A stretch of 64,000 nt of DNA from Rhabdophis nuchalis (lineage: Eukaryota > Chordata > Lepidosauria > Squamata > Natricidae): assembly GCA_039707465.1 (NCBI GenBank), contig CM077643.1, positions 381,917,919 to 381,981,918 on the forward strand. The letters are read 5' to 3'. Within the stretch, counting starts at the first letter, position 1. Each line of letters opens with the position of its first letter. Both the position numbers and the translations under genes were made by a program. This document shows, one piece after another, positions 8,669-48,317 of the stretch. The notes below the pieces were generated by a model, which searched no databases, had not been told where the DNA came from, and was given only the letters and a program-made list of their open reading frames with translations.

Positions 8669-11600
8669 TTGCTTGCATTTACTGCTACCTTGGAAAACCT
8701 GCTTTTGGTAATGTATTGTATTGAATTGGTATGCCCACAGGAGGGCATACCAATTCAGAGGGTCGTGGGGAGGGGCAGGACCGAGGGGAGACAATCTTCA
8801 TCCTCCCGGTTGGTGGCACGTAGCCGTTGGTTGCAAACGGTCGGGTGCCACAACCCCCGCAGGCTAGGTGGCCAGGGAATACAGAGCCAGGGTCTGCGGC
8901 TGATGTTTTGCAACGCCAGGTCCGTTGTCAACAAAGCCCCCCTCATTAGTGACCTTGTGTCAGAGGGGGAGCCGGACCTGGTAGGAATTGCGGAAACCTG
9001 GTTGGGCCACGAGGGAGGTCTTCCCCTCGTTGAAATGTGCCCACCAGGCTACCGCGCATTTCATCAGCCGCGGGCCCTAGGCACGGGAGGTGGAGTAGCG
9101 GTCATTATCAAGGAAGGCCTTGAGCCGAGAGAGACCATTGTGCCTCAGACTACCGGCTGTGAGTCCCTCTCCGTGAAGTGGGGCCTAGGGAGGCAGTTGG
9201 GCTTGCTGGTTGTATACCTGGCTCCCCGCTATGTAGCAGCAGCCCTGCCCGAGCTCCTGGAGGTGATCGCTACGGTGGCAGTTGAGACCCCCAGACTTTT
9301 AGTCATGGGGGACTTTAATCTGCCATCGTTGGGCGAATCATCCGTGGCAGCTCGGGAGTTCATGGCTTCCATGACGGCCATGGACCTGACCCAAGTAATT
9401 CAGGGCCCCACCCACGAGGATGGACATACGCCGGATCTCATCTTTGTCTCAAGCCAATGGAAGAGTGATCTGGGTATAGGGGACATAGTCATCACCCCCT
9501 TGTCATGGTCAGACCACTCACTTCTCCGGCTCGACTTTCCGACCGCTGTTCCCCTCCGCGGGGAGGCGGAACCAGAGTCACCAATCTGGTACCGCCCCAG
9601 GCGCCTGATGGACCCGGATGGGTTCCAGACAGCGCTTGGGCCATTTCCTGTATCCCTGACCCGCGCCCCGATCGAGGACCTCACGGCCGCATGGAACATT
9701 GCGGCCGTGGGAGCCTTGGATCGGGTCGCGCCCTTGCGGCCTCTCTTGCGGCGCCGAACCACCCTGGCTCCTTGGTTTACTGAGGAGCTGCGGGTGATGA
9801 AACGCCGCAAGAGATGCCTAGAGGGAAGATGGAGGTTTAGCCGTTCTGAATCTGACCGGACACAGGTAAGAGCCCATTTACGGACTTACATTGTGGCGCT
9901 GAGAGTGGCCAAACGTCATCATTGTGCCACTCTCATAGCATCCGCAGAAAACCGCCCTGCTGCCCTGTTTAGGGTGACCCGCTCCCTCCTCCAACAGAGG
10001 GAGCGGGAAGCCCCGCTACAGGGTAGAGCAGAGGAATTTGTGACTTTTCTGCAGGAGAAAACCGCTCAGATACAGAGTGAGCTAGCCCCCATTCATGGCC
10101 CAGTGGGATGCCACGAGAGAGATCTTGTTTGGGAGGAGTTTGACTCCGTTACTTCCAAAGATATGGACAGGCTACGTGGGCGACTGCGAGCCACCACATG
10201 TTTATTGGACCCGTGCCCCTCCTGGCTTGTACTGGCATCCTGGGAGGTGACACGAGGCTGGCTCCAAGAGGTTGTCAACGCATCCTTGAGTGAGGGTTCC
10301 TTGCCTGCTTCCCTAAAAGAGGCCATGGTGAGGCCCCTCCTCAAGAAGCCCTCTTTGGACCCAGCTCTTTTAAACAACTATCGTCCAGTCTCCAACCTTC
10401 CCTTTTTGGCGAAGGTTGTCGAGAGTGTGGTGGCACAACAGTTTCCCCGTCACCTGGAGGAAATTGAGTATCTAGATCCGCGCCAGTCCGGCTTTCGGCC
10501 CGGGCATAGCACCGAGACGGCATTGGTCGCGTTGGTAGATGATCTCTGGAGGGCCAGAGATGGGGGATGTTCCTCCATCCTGGTCCTATTAGACCTCTCG
10601 GCGGCTTTCGATACCATCGACCATGGTATCCTATTGCATCGGCTGGGGGGGTTGGGGGTGGGAGGCACCGTTTTACGGTGGTTCTCCTCCTACCTCTCTG
10701 GCCGATCGCAATTTGTGCGGGCAGGAGAGCAGAGGTCGACCCCGAGACCCCTCACATGCGGGGTGCCTCAGGGGTCGGTCCTCTCGCCTCTCCTGTTTAA
10801 CGCATATATGAAGCCGCTGGGTGAGATCATCCGTGGTTTTGGGGTAGAGTACCACCTGTACGCTGATGACACCCAGCTGTACATATCTACCCCAAACCAC
10901 CCCAATGATGCCGTAGCGGTGATGTGCCAGTGCCTGGAAGCCGTGCGGATCTGGATGGGAAGTAACGGACTCAGGCTCAACCCGACCAAGACCGAGTGGC
11001 TGTGGTTTCCGGCTGCCCGATTCAACCAGCTTTCTCCAACGCTGGCCATAGGGGGCGAACATCTTGCCCCTGTGGATGGGGCGCGCAATTTGGGTGTCCT
11101 CCTGGATACCCGGCTGTCTATGGAAGAGCAAGTGACAGCCGTGGCCAGGAGGGCGTTTTACCAGGTTCGCCTGGTTCGCCAATTGCGCCCCCTATTGGAT
11201 CGGGACGCCCTTCGCACAGTCACTCATGCCCTCGTGACATCCCGACTGGACTATTGTAACTCTCTCTACATGGGGCTTCCCTTGAGGTGCACCCGGAGGC
11301 TTCAGTTAGTTCAGAATGCAGCCGCGCGAGCTATTATGGGGACCACCAGGTTCACCCACGTTACACCGCTCTTGCGCGAGCTGCACTGGCTGCCTGTCGT
11401 CTTCCGGGTGCGCTTCAAGGTGCTAACTATCATCTTTAAGGCGCTCCATGGCTCGGGACCTAGCTATCTGCGGGATCGGATCCTGCCCCATACATCCTCA
11501 CGACCGATTCGCTCCCACAGAGAGGGACTTCTCCGGGTGCCGTCCACTAGACTTTGTCAGCGGGCGACGCCCAGGGGAAGGGCTCTCTCTGTGGCGGGCC

Positions 11601-11707
11601 CGGCCCTCTGGAACGACCTTCCCCCCGATATCAGAACGACCACGGACCTCCGCTCCTTCCGTACGAAATTAAAGACCCATTTCTTTCGACTGGCCGGCCT
11701 TGGATAG
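8669..11707 (+). CDS. L2 LINE endonuclease-reverse transcriptase
   Basis: Open frame of 1012 codons. The first ~20 codons (8669-8726) are host MITE sequence; the first ATG well inside the element that precedes recognisable endonuclease is 8903 (MFCNARSV). Endonuclease, about residues 78-310: FCNARSVVNK, IAETWL, GDFNLPS and the C-terminal SDHSLLRLDF, all expected catalytic blocks. Reverse transcriptase, about 550-830: LLKKPSLDP, NYRPVSNLPF, DLSAAFDTIDH, GVPQGSVLSPLLF and the YADD active site at 10859-10870. C-terminal block with SRLDYCNSLY, RDRILPHTSS and PALWNDLPPDIR. It nicks target DNA and copies its own RNA there. No stop or frameshift is visible, so the protein could be active although the element's 5' end looks incomplete. 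Confidence 0.87.
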   Translation: MLAFTATLENLLLVMYCIELVCPQEGIPIQRVVGRGRTEGRQSSSSRLVARSRWLQTVGCHNPRRLGGQGIQSQGLRLMFCNARSVVNKAPLISDLVSEGEPDLVGIAETWLGHEGGLPLVEMCPPGYRAFHQPRALGTGGGVAVIIKEGLEPRETIVPQTTGCESLSVKWGLGRQLGLLVVYLAPRYVAAALPELLEVIATVAVETPRLLVMGDFNLPSLGESSVAAREFMASMTAMDLTQVIQGPTHEDGHTPDLIFVSSQWKSDLGIGDIVITPLSWSDHSLLRLDFPTAVPLRGEAEPESPIWYRPRRLMDPDGFQTALGPFPVSLTRAPIEDLTAAWNIAAVGALDRVAPLRPLLRRRTTLAPWFTEELRVMKRRKRCLEGRWRFSRSESDRTQVRAHLRTYIVALRVAKRHHCATLIASAENRPAALFRVTRSLLQQREREAPLQGRAEEFVTFLQEKTAQIQSELAPIHGPVGCHERDLVWEEFDSVTSKDMDRLRGRLRATTCLLDPCPSWLVLASWEVTRGWLQEVVNASLSEGSLPASLKEAMVRPLLKKPSLDPALLNNYRPVSNLPFLAKVVESVVAQQFPRHLEEIEYLDPRQSGFRPGHSTETALVALVDDLWRARDGGCSSILVLLDLSAAFDTIDHGILLHRLGGLGVGGTVLRWFSSYLSGRSQFVRAGEQRSTPRPLTCGVPQGSVLSPLLFNAYMKPLGEIIRGFGVEYHLYADDTQLYISTPNHPNDAVAVMCQCLEAVRIWMGSNGLRLNPTKTEWLWFPAARFNQLSPTLAIGGEHLAPVDGARNLGVLLDTRLSMEEQVTAVARRAFYQVRLVRQLRPLLDRDALRTVTHALVTSRLDYCNSLYMGLPLRCTRRLQLVQNAAARAIMGTTRFTHVTPLLRELHWLPVVFRVRFKVLTIIFKALHGSGPSYLRDRILPHTSSRPIRSHREGLLRVPSTRLCQRATPRGRALSVAGPALWNDLPPDIRTTTDLRSFRTKLKTHFFRLAGLG

Positions 11708-11916
11708 TCTCTCTGTCTATAGATTTTAAATGTATTTTAATGGGTTTTAATTTTTTAGCACGGGATAACATTGTTTAATTGTGTTTTAAAGTATATATTT
11801 TTGTATCTATTGTTTATATTGTTTTTAGTCCTCCTGTGCACCGCCCCGGGTCCCTGTGGGGAGAGGGAGCGGTTAATAAATTCAAAGTTATTATTATTAT
11901 TATTATTATTATTATT
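8727..11916 (+). mobile_element. L2-type LINE with open EN-RT frame
   Basis: Non-LTR retrotransposon of the CR1/L2 (Jockey) group. It carries an AP-type endonuclease and reverse transcriptase in one frame, a 200-bp 3'UTR with CACCGCCCCGGGTCCCTG, and ends in an (ATT)n tail. A likely target duplication TTGAAT flanks it (8721-8726 and 11917-11922). The 5' end is probably truncated. A related 3' fragment lies at 14944-15940, a broken copy at 41495-44172 (-) and tails at 23640 and 50720. Confidence 0.88.
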
Positions 11917-12345
11917 TTGAATCCTGCTGAATCAGTTATTGTGTTTTCTGAATGTGATTGCTGCTGCAAACTCTGACCAGCCAGGTTAGCTTCAGCACTT
12001 ATTGCAGCCTGATTCAGCGGAGCTGATTGGCGGGTGGATCAGACTGCCGGAATACCCCATGTCAGCTGTTCCAGGCTGCAAGGATTGCCAGAGACCATCG
12101 CTGCCTCCATGCCTCATGTTTTTGGCCTCTGGTGGGGGTAGGTGGGGCTACATTTGGTATATAAGGCGGACCCAAATTTTCACCCTCTTTTTTAGGGGGG
12201 AAAGGTGCATCTTATACTCTGAAAAATATGATAAATTTATATGCTACCAAAAATCATTGCAAATCCTGGTAACTTACATCAGAATAATATACAATAAAAT
12301 GGCCATGGTAGGAAAACAATTATTAAATATCAATAGCAATATCAC

Positions 12346-12898
12346 TTAGACTTATGTACCACTTCATAGTGCTTTAAAGCAGGGGTCCTCAACCATTTTT
12401 GCACCAGGGACCGGTTTCATTTTAAAGAAAATTCCGCGGACCGGCTGGCGTAGAGGGGGAGCAGGGTGGGGAGGGGGAACAGGCAGTGCATGCATACGCG
12501 GGGGTGTGTGAGTCGACTCACTCGCCCCTCTAGGGCCCCCAACGGTGTGAGTGGCCGCGCCTGTGCTCTCCCGCCCCCGGTGCACGCTCTGCCCAGGGGG
12601 CTGCCCCGTCCACCCTCCTCCTCCTCTCCGGTCCTGCGGCCCGGTTCCTATCAAGACACAGACCGGCACCGGTCCGCGACCCGGGGGTTGGGGACCCCTG
12701 CTTTAAAGCACACTCTGTAAGTGGTTTACAGAGCCAGCATATTGCCCTCAATGATCTGCGTCCTCATTTTACTGACCTTGGAAGGATGGAAGGCTGAGTC
12801 AACCTTGAGTCAGTCAGGATCAAACTCCTGGTAGTAGAAGGCAGAATTAGCCTGCAATACTGTATTATAACCACTGCATCACCACGGCTCCTCCTTAA
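12346..12898 (-). repeat. tRNA-derived SINE split by a hAT element
   Basis: Read on the minus strand: a head near 12895 with a degenerate A box in the GGAGCCGTGGTGATGCAGTG context, a weak B box, the middle block found again at 46597 and 47128, and an end resembling AAGTGGTACATAAGTCTAA. The hAT element 12380-12700 sits inside it. Divergent copy. Confidence 0.6.
12380..12700. mobile_element. hAT non-autonomous element
   Basis: Ends CAGGGGTCCTCAACC / GGTTGGGGACCCCTG, inner ACCAGGGACCGG blocks, 8-bp duplication CTTTAAAG at 12372-12379 and 12701-12708. GC-rich filler. A relative is at 60472-60677. Confidence 0.92.
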
Positions 12899-14943
12899 AC
12901 ACCTGTGGTATAAAAACAAAAGATGAGATACATCATAATTATGGCAAACAATCACATCCCAAAAATGTTTAGCCTTCACTGACTTCTGGAAGCCCTGAGT
13001 GCTGCAGCCTGATGATGTTGGAATTGCTTATTGATCTTTCCTAAAGCCACATTTCTACAAGACTCGGGGACCAGAGCGTCTTCTTCCTAGGCTATAGAAA
13101 CCAGAGCTGAACCTTTGTAGAAGGTTGATTGCTGCCACAATGCTTGGGAAGGCTCCATGCAAACTGAACCCGTACCACAGCCTTTCCGAGGTCATGGTTG
13201 AATGGATGGATGTAGCAATTACACAGACGTAATGGGTGATATTGATTAGGTTGGATAAGCCAAGCTCTACTCTACTATGATGCAGGATGGCTGGGAAGTC
13301 ACTGTCACCCTATTCCTGTCTTGTGCCACTCTGCAACAGAGGAGCAACAGCCTTTGTTCCTAGGTCATTGTAAAAAAAAAAGAAATTTCCAGTTGAAAGA
13401 GGATGGCTGGTTAATTGGCAGAGCATGTATTGGACAATAGCCGAGAGGAGAGGGTTGGGGGGGGGAAGAACCAACCTGCATCTCTGATGGCCTTTCCAAT
13501 GAAAGTGCATTCCAGAAGCAGAGCTGTGAACAATTTGTGCCTCAAGCCTATAGTACTAGTATAGGTGGTTCAGTAATTTGATGTGATCACAGTCTATCCT
13601 TTTGGACTGGGGAACATCTGGAATTCCCCGGGGGATCTGTAGAGGTGTAGATGTCTCCAAGACAAAGTTCCAAACTGTTCATTTTAGCAGCAAAACATCA
13701 AGTTGATTTGAACCAATTCGTGAGGAAAGCTTGTAATTTAAAAAAAAATTTTTTTTGCTTAGCTTTGCGTTTGATGTGTTTTCATTGTTTTAGACCCCTT
13801 TCAGGGAACTCCAGTACAGGCCTTGTAGAAAATGAATATATAAAATGTTTGTACAGTATATTAGCCAGCTGTTTTTCTTAAACCACATTGGATAGGATGT
13901 TGGGTTTTACAGATTAAAAACAGATGGGATCTTCCCATTCTCTGTGGCAAGCATGCTATGGGTTCGCCATCACGGACCTAGGGGAATCTCAGTTTTTCCA
14001 GGATAGAAGTGCCTCCCTTCTGACTATGATTCCAAGTCCGCTTAAGCAGACGTCCGAGTTATTGTGAGTGGTGAGGAAATTACATTCACTACAGAGCTCA
14101 GCCACGAAACTAATGAAGTTAATAAATACACAAGGCTAAGTCTAATTAAGCTGAGGTTTCAGCTGCTGTGATTAAAAATGTTACTATATGAATGCAAACA
14201 CCCTTTTCCACTAGAGGAGTGATTTATGTTGACATGTTAAACTTTGCATTACTTTAAAATAATACAGTGGAAAAGAACATCCTTAGTACAACCACACAGT
14301 AGCACCTAACCAAAGGCAACTTCGAATAACAATAAATGGCAAACTGCAAAACTGGAGGAAGTGAAAAATAAGTTACATAATAGATGGAGACTGCAAAAAT
14401 TCCAGTGCTCCATCTCTGTCTCAAGACAACATTGCTAGTATTTATCTCTACTTCAACATACTACAAAAGCACTAATGCTAAGCTCTTCTGTACAGTATAA
14501 TATTGCTGATAATAATAATATTACAGTATAATATTGCTGATATTAATTTAGCCTCCATTTCTGCACAGAGTTTTTCTAATCTTAACTTTCATCGTGTATT
14601 TTCAAGTAACTGCCTGTACGTTCTGTGGTTGAGTGTAACAAATGGGGGGGAGGGGGGTTGTTGTAGTTATTTGCAATGGCTCTTCAAGAGGATTTTTCAG
14701 AGTTGTATCTCAGCTATCCTCGCCATAATAGTTTCCTGAGAAATGCCTGATTTCAGATGAAATGGGGGTCTCCTCGTACAGTATGGAAATTCCAAATTCT
14801 GAACTATCCAGTTTGTGGATCTATATTGCTGCTGCTACTGCAATATAGCTAAGCAAGAGATGCCATCCACCACATAATTCTAATGGTTCTTTAACACTGC
14901 AGATATGAAAACCTGATATATGCTTTCCTAAGCTGACCATTTA
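12899..14943. other. no gene recognised
   Basis: Nothing gene-like on either strand. Small direct duplication of ACAGTATAATATTGCTGATA around 14492-14542. Confidence 0.45.
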
Positions 14944-15940
14944 CAGTGGAAGTGCTGTCTCGGTGTCTGGAGGCCGTGCAGGTCTGGATGGGGAGGAACA
15001 AACTCAGACTCAACCCGTCCAAGACCGAGTGGCTGTGGTTTCCGGCATCTCGATATAGCCAGTTAACTCCATCGCTGGCTATCGGGGGCGAGTCATTAGC
15101 CCTCACAGAAAGGGCTCGCAACTTGGGCGTCCTCCTGGATTCACAGCTGTCCTTGGACGACCATGTGACGGCCGTGGCCAGGGGGGCTTTCTATCAGGTT
15201 CACCTGATACGCCAGTTGCGCCCCTTTCTAGATCGGGATGCCCTACGCACGGTCACTCAAGCCCTCGTTATTTCCCGCCTGGACTACTGTAATGCTCTCT
15301 ACATGGGGCTCCCCTTGAGGTGCACCTGGAGACTACAGCTAGTGCAGAATGCGGCCACGCAGGGGATTTGGGGAGTCTCTCGTTACTCCCATGTAACACC
15401 TCTCCTGCGCGAGCTGCACTGGCTGCCTGTGGTCTTCCGGGTGCGCTTCAAGGTGTTAGTAACCATCTTTAAAGCGCTCCATGGCACGGGTCCTGGTTAC
15501 TTGAGAGACCGCCTCCTGCCACATACCTCCCTTCAACCTGTCCCCTCCCACAGAGTGGGCCTCCTCAGGGTGCCATCAGCCGGTCAATGCCGGCTGGCGA
15601 CTCCCAGGGGAAGGGCCTTCTCTGTGGCGGGCCCGGCCCTCTGGAACGACCTGCCCACCGATATCCGTACCATCACGGACCTACGCCTCTTCCGTCGGAT
15701 GATAAAAGCACATTTCTTTCATCTAGCCGCCCTGACATAGACTAAGGGTATAATTTTAAATTTTGATATTTATTGGTTTTAATTTTTACATTATTCAAAT
15801 ATTAGCACAGATTTAATAATTTAATTGTTTTTTATATTTTGTATGTGTTGTTGGGTTTTTATCTTTCTGTGCACCGCCCTGAGTCCCCCCAGGGAAAATA
15901 GGGCGGTATATAAATCGAATAAAATAAATAAATAAAATTG
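14944..15940 (+). pseudogene. L2 LINE 3' fragment
   Basis: 5'-truncated copy of the L2 family at 8727. An open piece (14946-15740, 264 codons) covers the region after the RT active site: LRLNPSKTEWLWFP, SRLDYCNALY, PALWNDLPTDIR. The 3'UTR ends GGGCGGTATATAAATCG and an (AAATAA)n tail. It lacks the endonuclease and RT catalytic blocks. Confidence 0.88.
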
Positions 15941-16367
15941 TCTTCATTTAGCAACTTCATTTGGGAGCAGCAACTGGGTCATTAAGCAAAGCAGCCACTA
16001 AGTAAAATGGCAACTGTGCTTATACTCTTCAGTTTTCCTTTCCTTTACAGAACCGTGAAAGTTGTAAATGTGAGGATTGATTGGGAAGCTGCTTTTTCAT
16101 CACTGTAGTAACTGCAGTGGTCGCTAAACAAGGCAGTTTCGAAGCAAGGATTCAAATTCAGCTTTCCCCTGGCTTCTCCTCTTTTTGGAGCAGGGCCCCT
16201 GGCATGTCACCACAAGGGCAAGTGCTGTCCTTGAAACAAAAGTTGTGTGCTCCTATATGAGGTAAAATCATAGAATTGGAAGGAGCCATTTGGGCCACCA
16301 AGTTAAAGCATCTGAGAGAGATGGCGGTTTAGTCTCCTCTTCCACATAACCCACCAACCCTCTAGGT
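15941..16367. other. no gene recognised
   Basis: Contains a weak match to the GTAGTCCTCGACTTAC MITE family (GGTCATTAAGCAAAGC, GGTCGCTAAACAAGG) and otherwise nothing assignable. Confidence 0.4.
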
Positions 16368-16742
16368 CCATGATGGTGAACCTATGGCACAGGTGCCACA
16401 GGTGGCATGCGGAACCATTTCTTAGGGCACATGAGGCATTGCCCTGTCAGCTCCAGCATGCATGTGTGTGCTGGCCAGCTGATTTAGGCCTTCTTTTGAG
16501 GCTGTTTTTTTCCCTCTGGAGGCTTCAGGAAGCTCCTGAAGCCTCTGGAGGTGGGGAGGGGAGGTTGTTTTCACTCTCCCCGGGCTCATAGAAAGCCTCT
16601 GGAGCCTGGGGAGGGCGGAAAAAGTGCACCAAAAGCAGGGGGGGTCACGCATACAGCATTATGGGTGTGGCACGCCTACGCATGACCCCCCTGCGCTCCC
16701 CCCGCTTTTGGCACGCGAGCCAAAAAAGGTTAGCCATCACTG
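16368..16742. mobile_element. hAT non-autonomous element 1 of a serial cluster
   Basis: Ends resemble CAGTGATGGCGAACC; the left reads CCATGATGGTGAACC, the right GGTTAGCCATCACTG. 8-bp flanks CTCTAGGT (16360-16367) and CTCTAGGA (16743-16750). Confidence 0.9.
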
Positions 16743-16750
16743 CTCTAGGA

Positions 16751-17119
16751 CAGTGTTGGCAAACCTTTTCAACACTGAGTGCCGAAATGGGAGTGGGCGC
16801 ATGCGTGTATACCAAGAACTAGAAAAACAGCCGCCCCTGTGCATGTGTTGATGATCTTCCGGTTTCCTGCATGCGTACTGGCCTACCTGGTCTTCCGGTT
16901 TCCGGTACACTCACGCGGGCGTCAGAAACCAGATCATCTTACCAGGGAGCGCATGTACACCTGCCAGCTGCTCTTCCGATTTCCGCTGCTGCCGCACAGG
17001 TGAAAATCAGCTGGCCGTCACCCCGCAACCTGGAAGAGCAATGGGCAATGCCTCATGTGCCTGGAGAGATGGCTCTGCATGCCACTTCCGGCACACATGC
17101 CATAGGTTTGCCAGCATGG
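16751..17119. mobile_element. hAT non-autonomous element 2 of a serial cluster
   Basis: Left end CAGTGTTGGCAAACC, right end GGTTTGCCAGCATGG. It sits directly between 8-bp flanks CTCTAGGA (16743-16750) and CTCTAGGT (17120-17127), sharing each flank with its neighbour. Confidence 0.88.
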
Positions 17120-17127
17120 CTCTAGGT

Positions 17128-17262
17128 CAGGGATGTCCAAACTTGGGAACTTTAAGACTTGTGGACTTCAACTCCCAGAATTCCCCAGCCAGCATAGCTG
17201 GCTGGGGAATTCTGGGAGTTGAAGTCCACAAGTCTTAAAGTTCCCAAGTTTGGACATCCCTG
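17128..17262. mobile_element. palindromic hAT MITE, element 3 of a serial cluster
   Basis: Almost perfect hairpin with ends CAGGGATGTCC / GGACATCCCTG and centre CCAGCATAGCTGG. 8-bp duplication CTCTAGGT at 17120-17127 and 17263-17270. Confidence 0.95.
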
Positions 17263-17368
17263 CTCTAGGTAATTGGCTCCACTATTGAATTGCTGTTAGG
17301 GTTAGGAAGTTTTTTCTGATGTTCAATTGGAACTTTAAATCAGTTTTCTTATAGCTTATTCTCTAGAA

Positions 17369-17447
17369 CAGTGTTTCTCAGCCTGACTGGGGAATTCTGG
17401 TAGTTGAAATCCAGACATCTTAAAGTTGCCAAGGTTGAGAAACACTG
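17369..17447. mobile_element. short hAT MITE
   Basis: Internally deleted relative of the palindromes: ends CAGTGTTTCTCAGCC / GAGAAACACTG, flanks CTCTAGAA (17361-17368) and CTCTAAAA (17448-17455). Confidence 0.88.
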
Positions 17448-17665
17448 CTCTAAAATGAGAGTGCACAAGTATTGACCTTCTAGATATCCTTTCAGATATT
17501 TGAAAAAAAAATGCTAGCATCTGTCCCCTCATTTCCTGAGCAGAAACATTCTCAGCTCCTTCAGTCTTTTCATGGGTCTTCATTTTATTCCCTTTGTCGT
17601 TCATTCGTCCAGTCACCCTGAGCCCTCCTGAAAGTATGGTGGTGTTCAGAACTGAGTTGCAAGTA

Positions 17666-17841
17666 GAGGTAGTTCTCAGTTTACAACCATTTGTTTAGTA
17701 ACTGTTACAGCGGCACTGAATCCAGCGGTCACCTTTTGCGACCTTCTCACAAGAGTAAAAAATGGTCATAAGTCACTTTTTTCAGGGCTGTTATAACTTC
17801 GAAGTTCACTAAATTTATGGTTGGAAGTCAAGGATTACCTG
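17666..17841. mobile_element. TA-flanked MITE (GTAGTCCTCGACTTAC family)
   Basis: Left end GAGGTAGTTCTCAGTTTAC, right end GGAAGTCAAGGATTACCTG, flanked by TA. Relatives at 26349, 33017, 44761 and 63127. Confidence 0.7.
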
Positions 17842-17942
17842 TATGTTGAAAAATGGATATTGTCAATTCTGAAGCTACCCAGAAAGATATATTACACTTT
17901 TCATTTTAGGTGCAAGGAAGCTATTTGCTTAATTATTTAAAT

Positions 17943-18351
17943 CAGGGGTGTCAAAATCGATTTCATTGAGGGCTGCATCAGGGTTGTGTTTGACCTCAGG
18001 GGGCTGGGGTAGGCTTGGCCAGGGTGGGTGTGGCCAACTTGATGCCATTCGTGTTGGGGGTGCCTATGGTGGCCCGAGCACACTGCCAGGCAAAAATGGG
18101 CCCCCGAGCTCTGTTTTTGGCTGCCACGGCCTCCTGCAACCCTCTGACAGTGAACGGAGCTTGGAAGGGACATGTGCAGCCCTCCCAAGCTCCGTTTTCA
18201 CTGGCAGTGGGTTGCAGGAAGCCGTGGCAGCCGAAAATGGAGTTGGGGCCCCCGTTTTCGCTGGCCGAAGCACCGCAAGCCGGTCCTCTGCTGTTTCCAG
18301 GTTCCCCGCAGGCCAGATCTGGCCCCCAAGGCCTAGAGTTTGACACCCCTG
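17943..18351. mobile_element. hAT non-autonomous element
   Basis: Ends CAGGGGTGTCAAAAT / GAGTTTGACACCCCTG, 8-bp duplication ATTTAAAT at 17935-17942 and 18352-18359. The body holds an internal inverted pair (CACGGCCTCCTGCAACCC, 18125-18142, against GGGTTGCAGG around 18207). It ends about 250 bp before the first septin exon seen. Confidence 0.92.
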
Positions 18352-18603
18352 ATTTAAATGATTGCCCTGATGCACACACGTCACTCACACCTATGACTAG
18401 GGACAGAAGCATCTTTGTTGTAGCAGGGAGTCATGTAAACACCACGGGCAAATATGCTTTGAGTTCTGAGCATGTAGGTTTGAGGCCAGGACCTTTGTGG
18501 AGTTCTTCTGCGCTTTTCTCTTTGCTTTTATCTGTCTTTTGCTCCTTTCACTCCTCATTCTAACACCTGCCCTGCCCTGCCCTGCCCAATCCTCTGGACT
18601 CAG

Positions 18604-47852
<29,249 letters not shown>

Positions 47853-48286
47853 TAATCATAAATTGCCCCCCCCTCCCCCAGTATATATTTTTTTTGTCCC
47901 TGCTGGCTGGCATCCTTCCAAAGCAAAAAATGTTTACATCCCCCCAAATTTCACCCCATCTCTAGTACTTCGTCCTTGTCAAAGATAAATTGCTGCAATG
48001 ATTGCCTTAAAACCAAAGTTCTACAATTACTTACCCCTCTAAGAAATGAGAAACTCAGAAAGGCTTCAAGATGCTACTGCAACCTTCTAACACACGAGAA
48101 TTTTTCCTTTCACCATCCAGTCTGGCTACTGATCATCATTGTGGTGATTTTTCTGTAGAGTGCAGAGACGAACTATTCTGCAATCCCAGCACGGAAAGGA
48201 AACTTAACTCATCTGATAGGCAGACTGTGATAATTTGTGCCAGCAACTTTTTACAACTTTCTATCCCAGTTGTAAAAAAGATGCAA

Positions 48287-48317
<31 letters not shown>

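Larger units (their letters stand above)
8397..12231. mobile_element. TA-flanked MITE split by an L2 LINE
   Basis: Left end TA|CCGTATTTTTCTCAG at 8395-8411; right end CTGAAAAATATGA|TA at 12219-12233. The MITE body runs 8397-8726 and resumes at 11917, so the L2 LINE inserted into an existing copy. Confidence 0.7.

Noticed and set aside
8564..8794. 76-codon minus-strand frame at the LINE/MITE junction
   Set aside because: It crosses the junction of two mobile elements and has no domain.
9505..11259. Several 60-170-codon frames on both strands in the LINE
   Set aside because: Shadows of the EN-RT frame in GC-rich sequence.
17128..17262. Perfect hairpins as possible microRNA precursors or rho-independent terminators
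   Set aside because: They are palindromic hAT MITEs with 8-bp target duplications and many genomic-style copies; terminators of that kind do not apply to a vertebrate.
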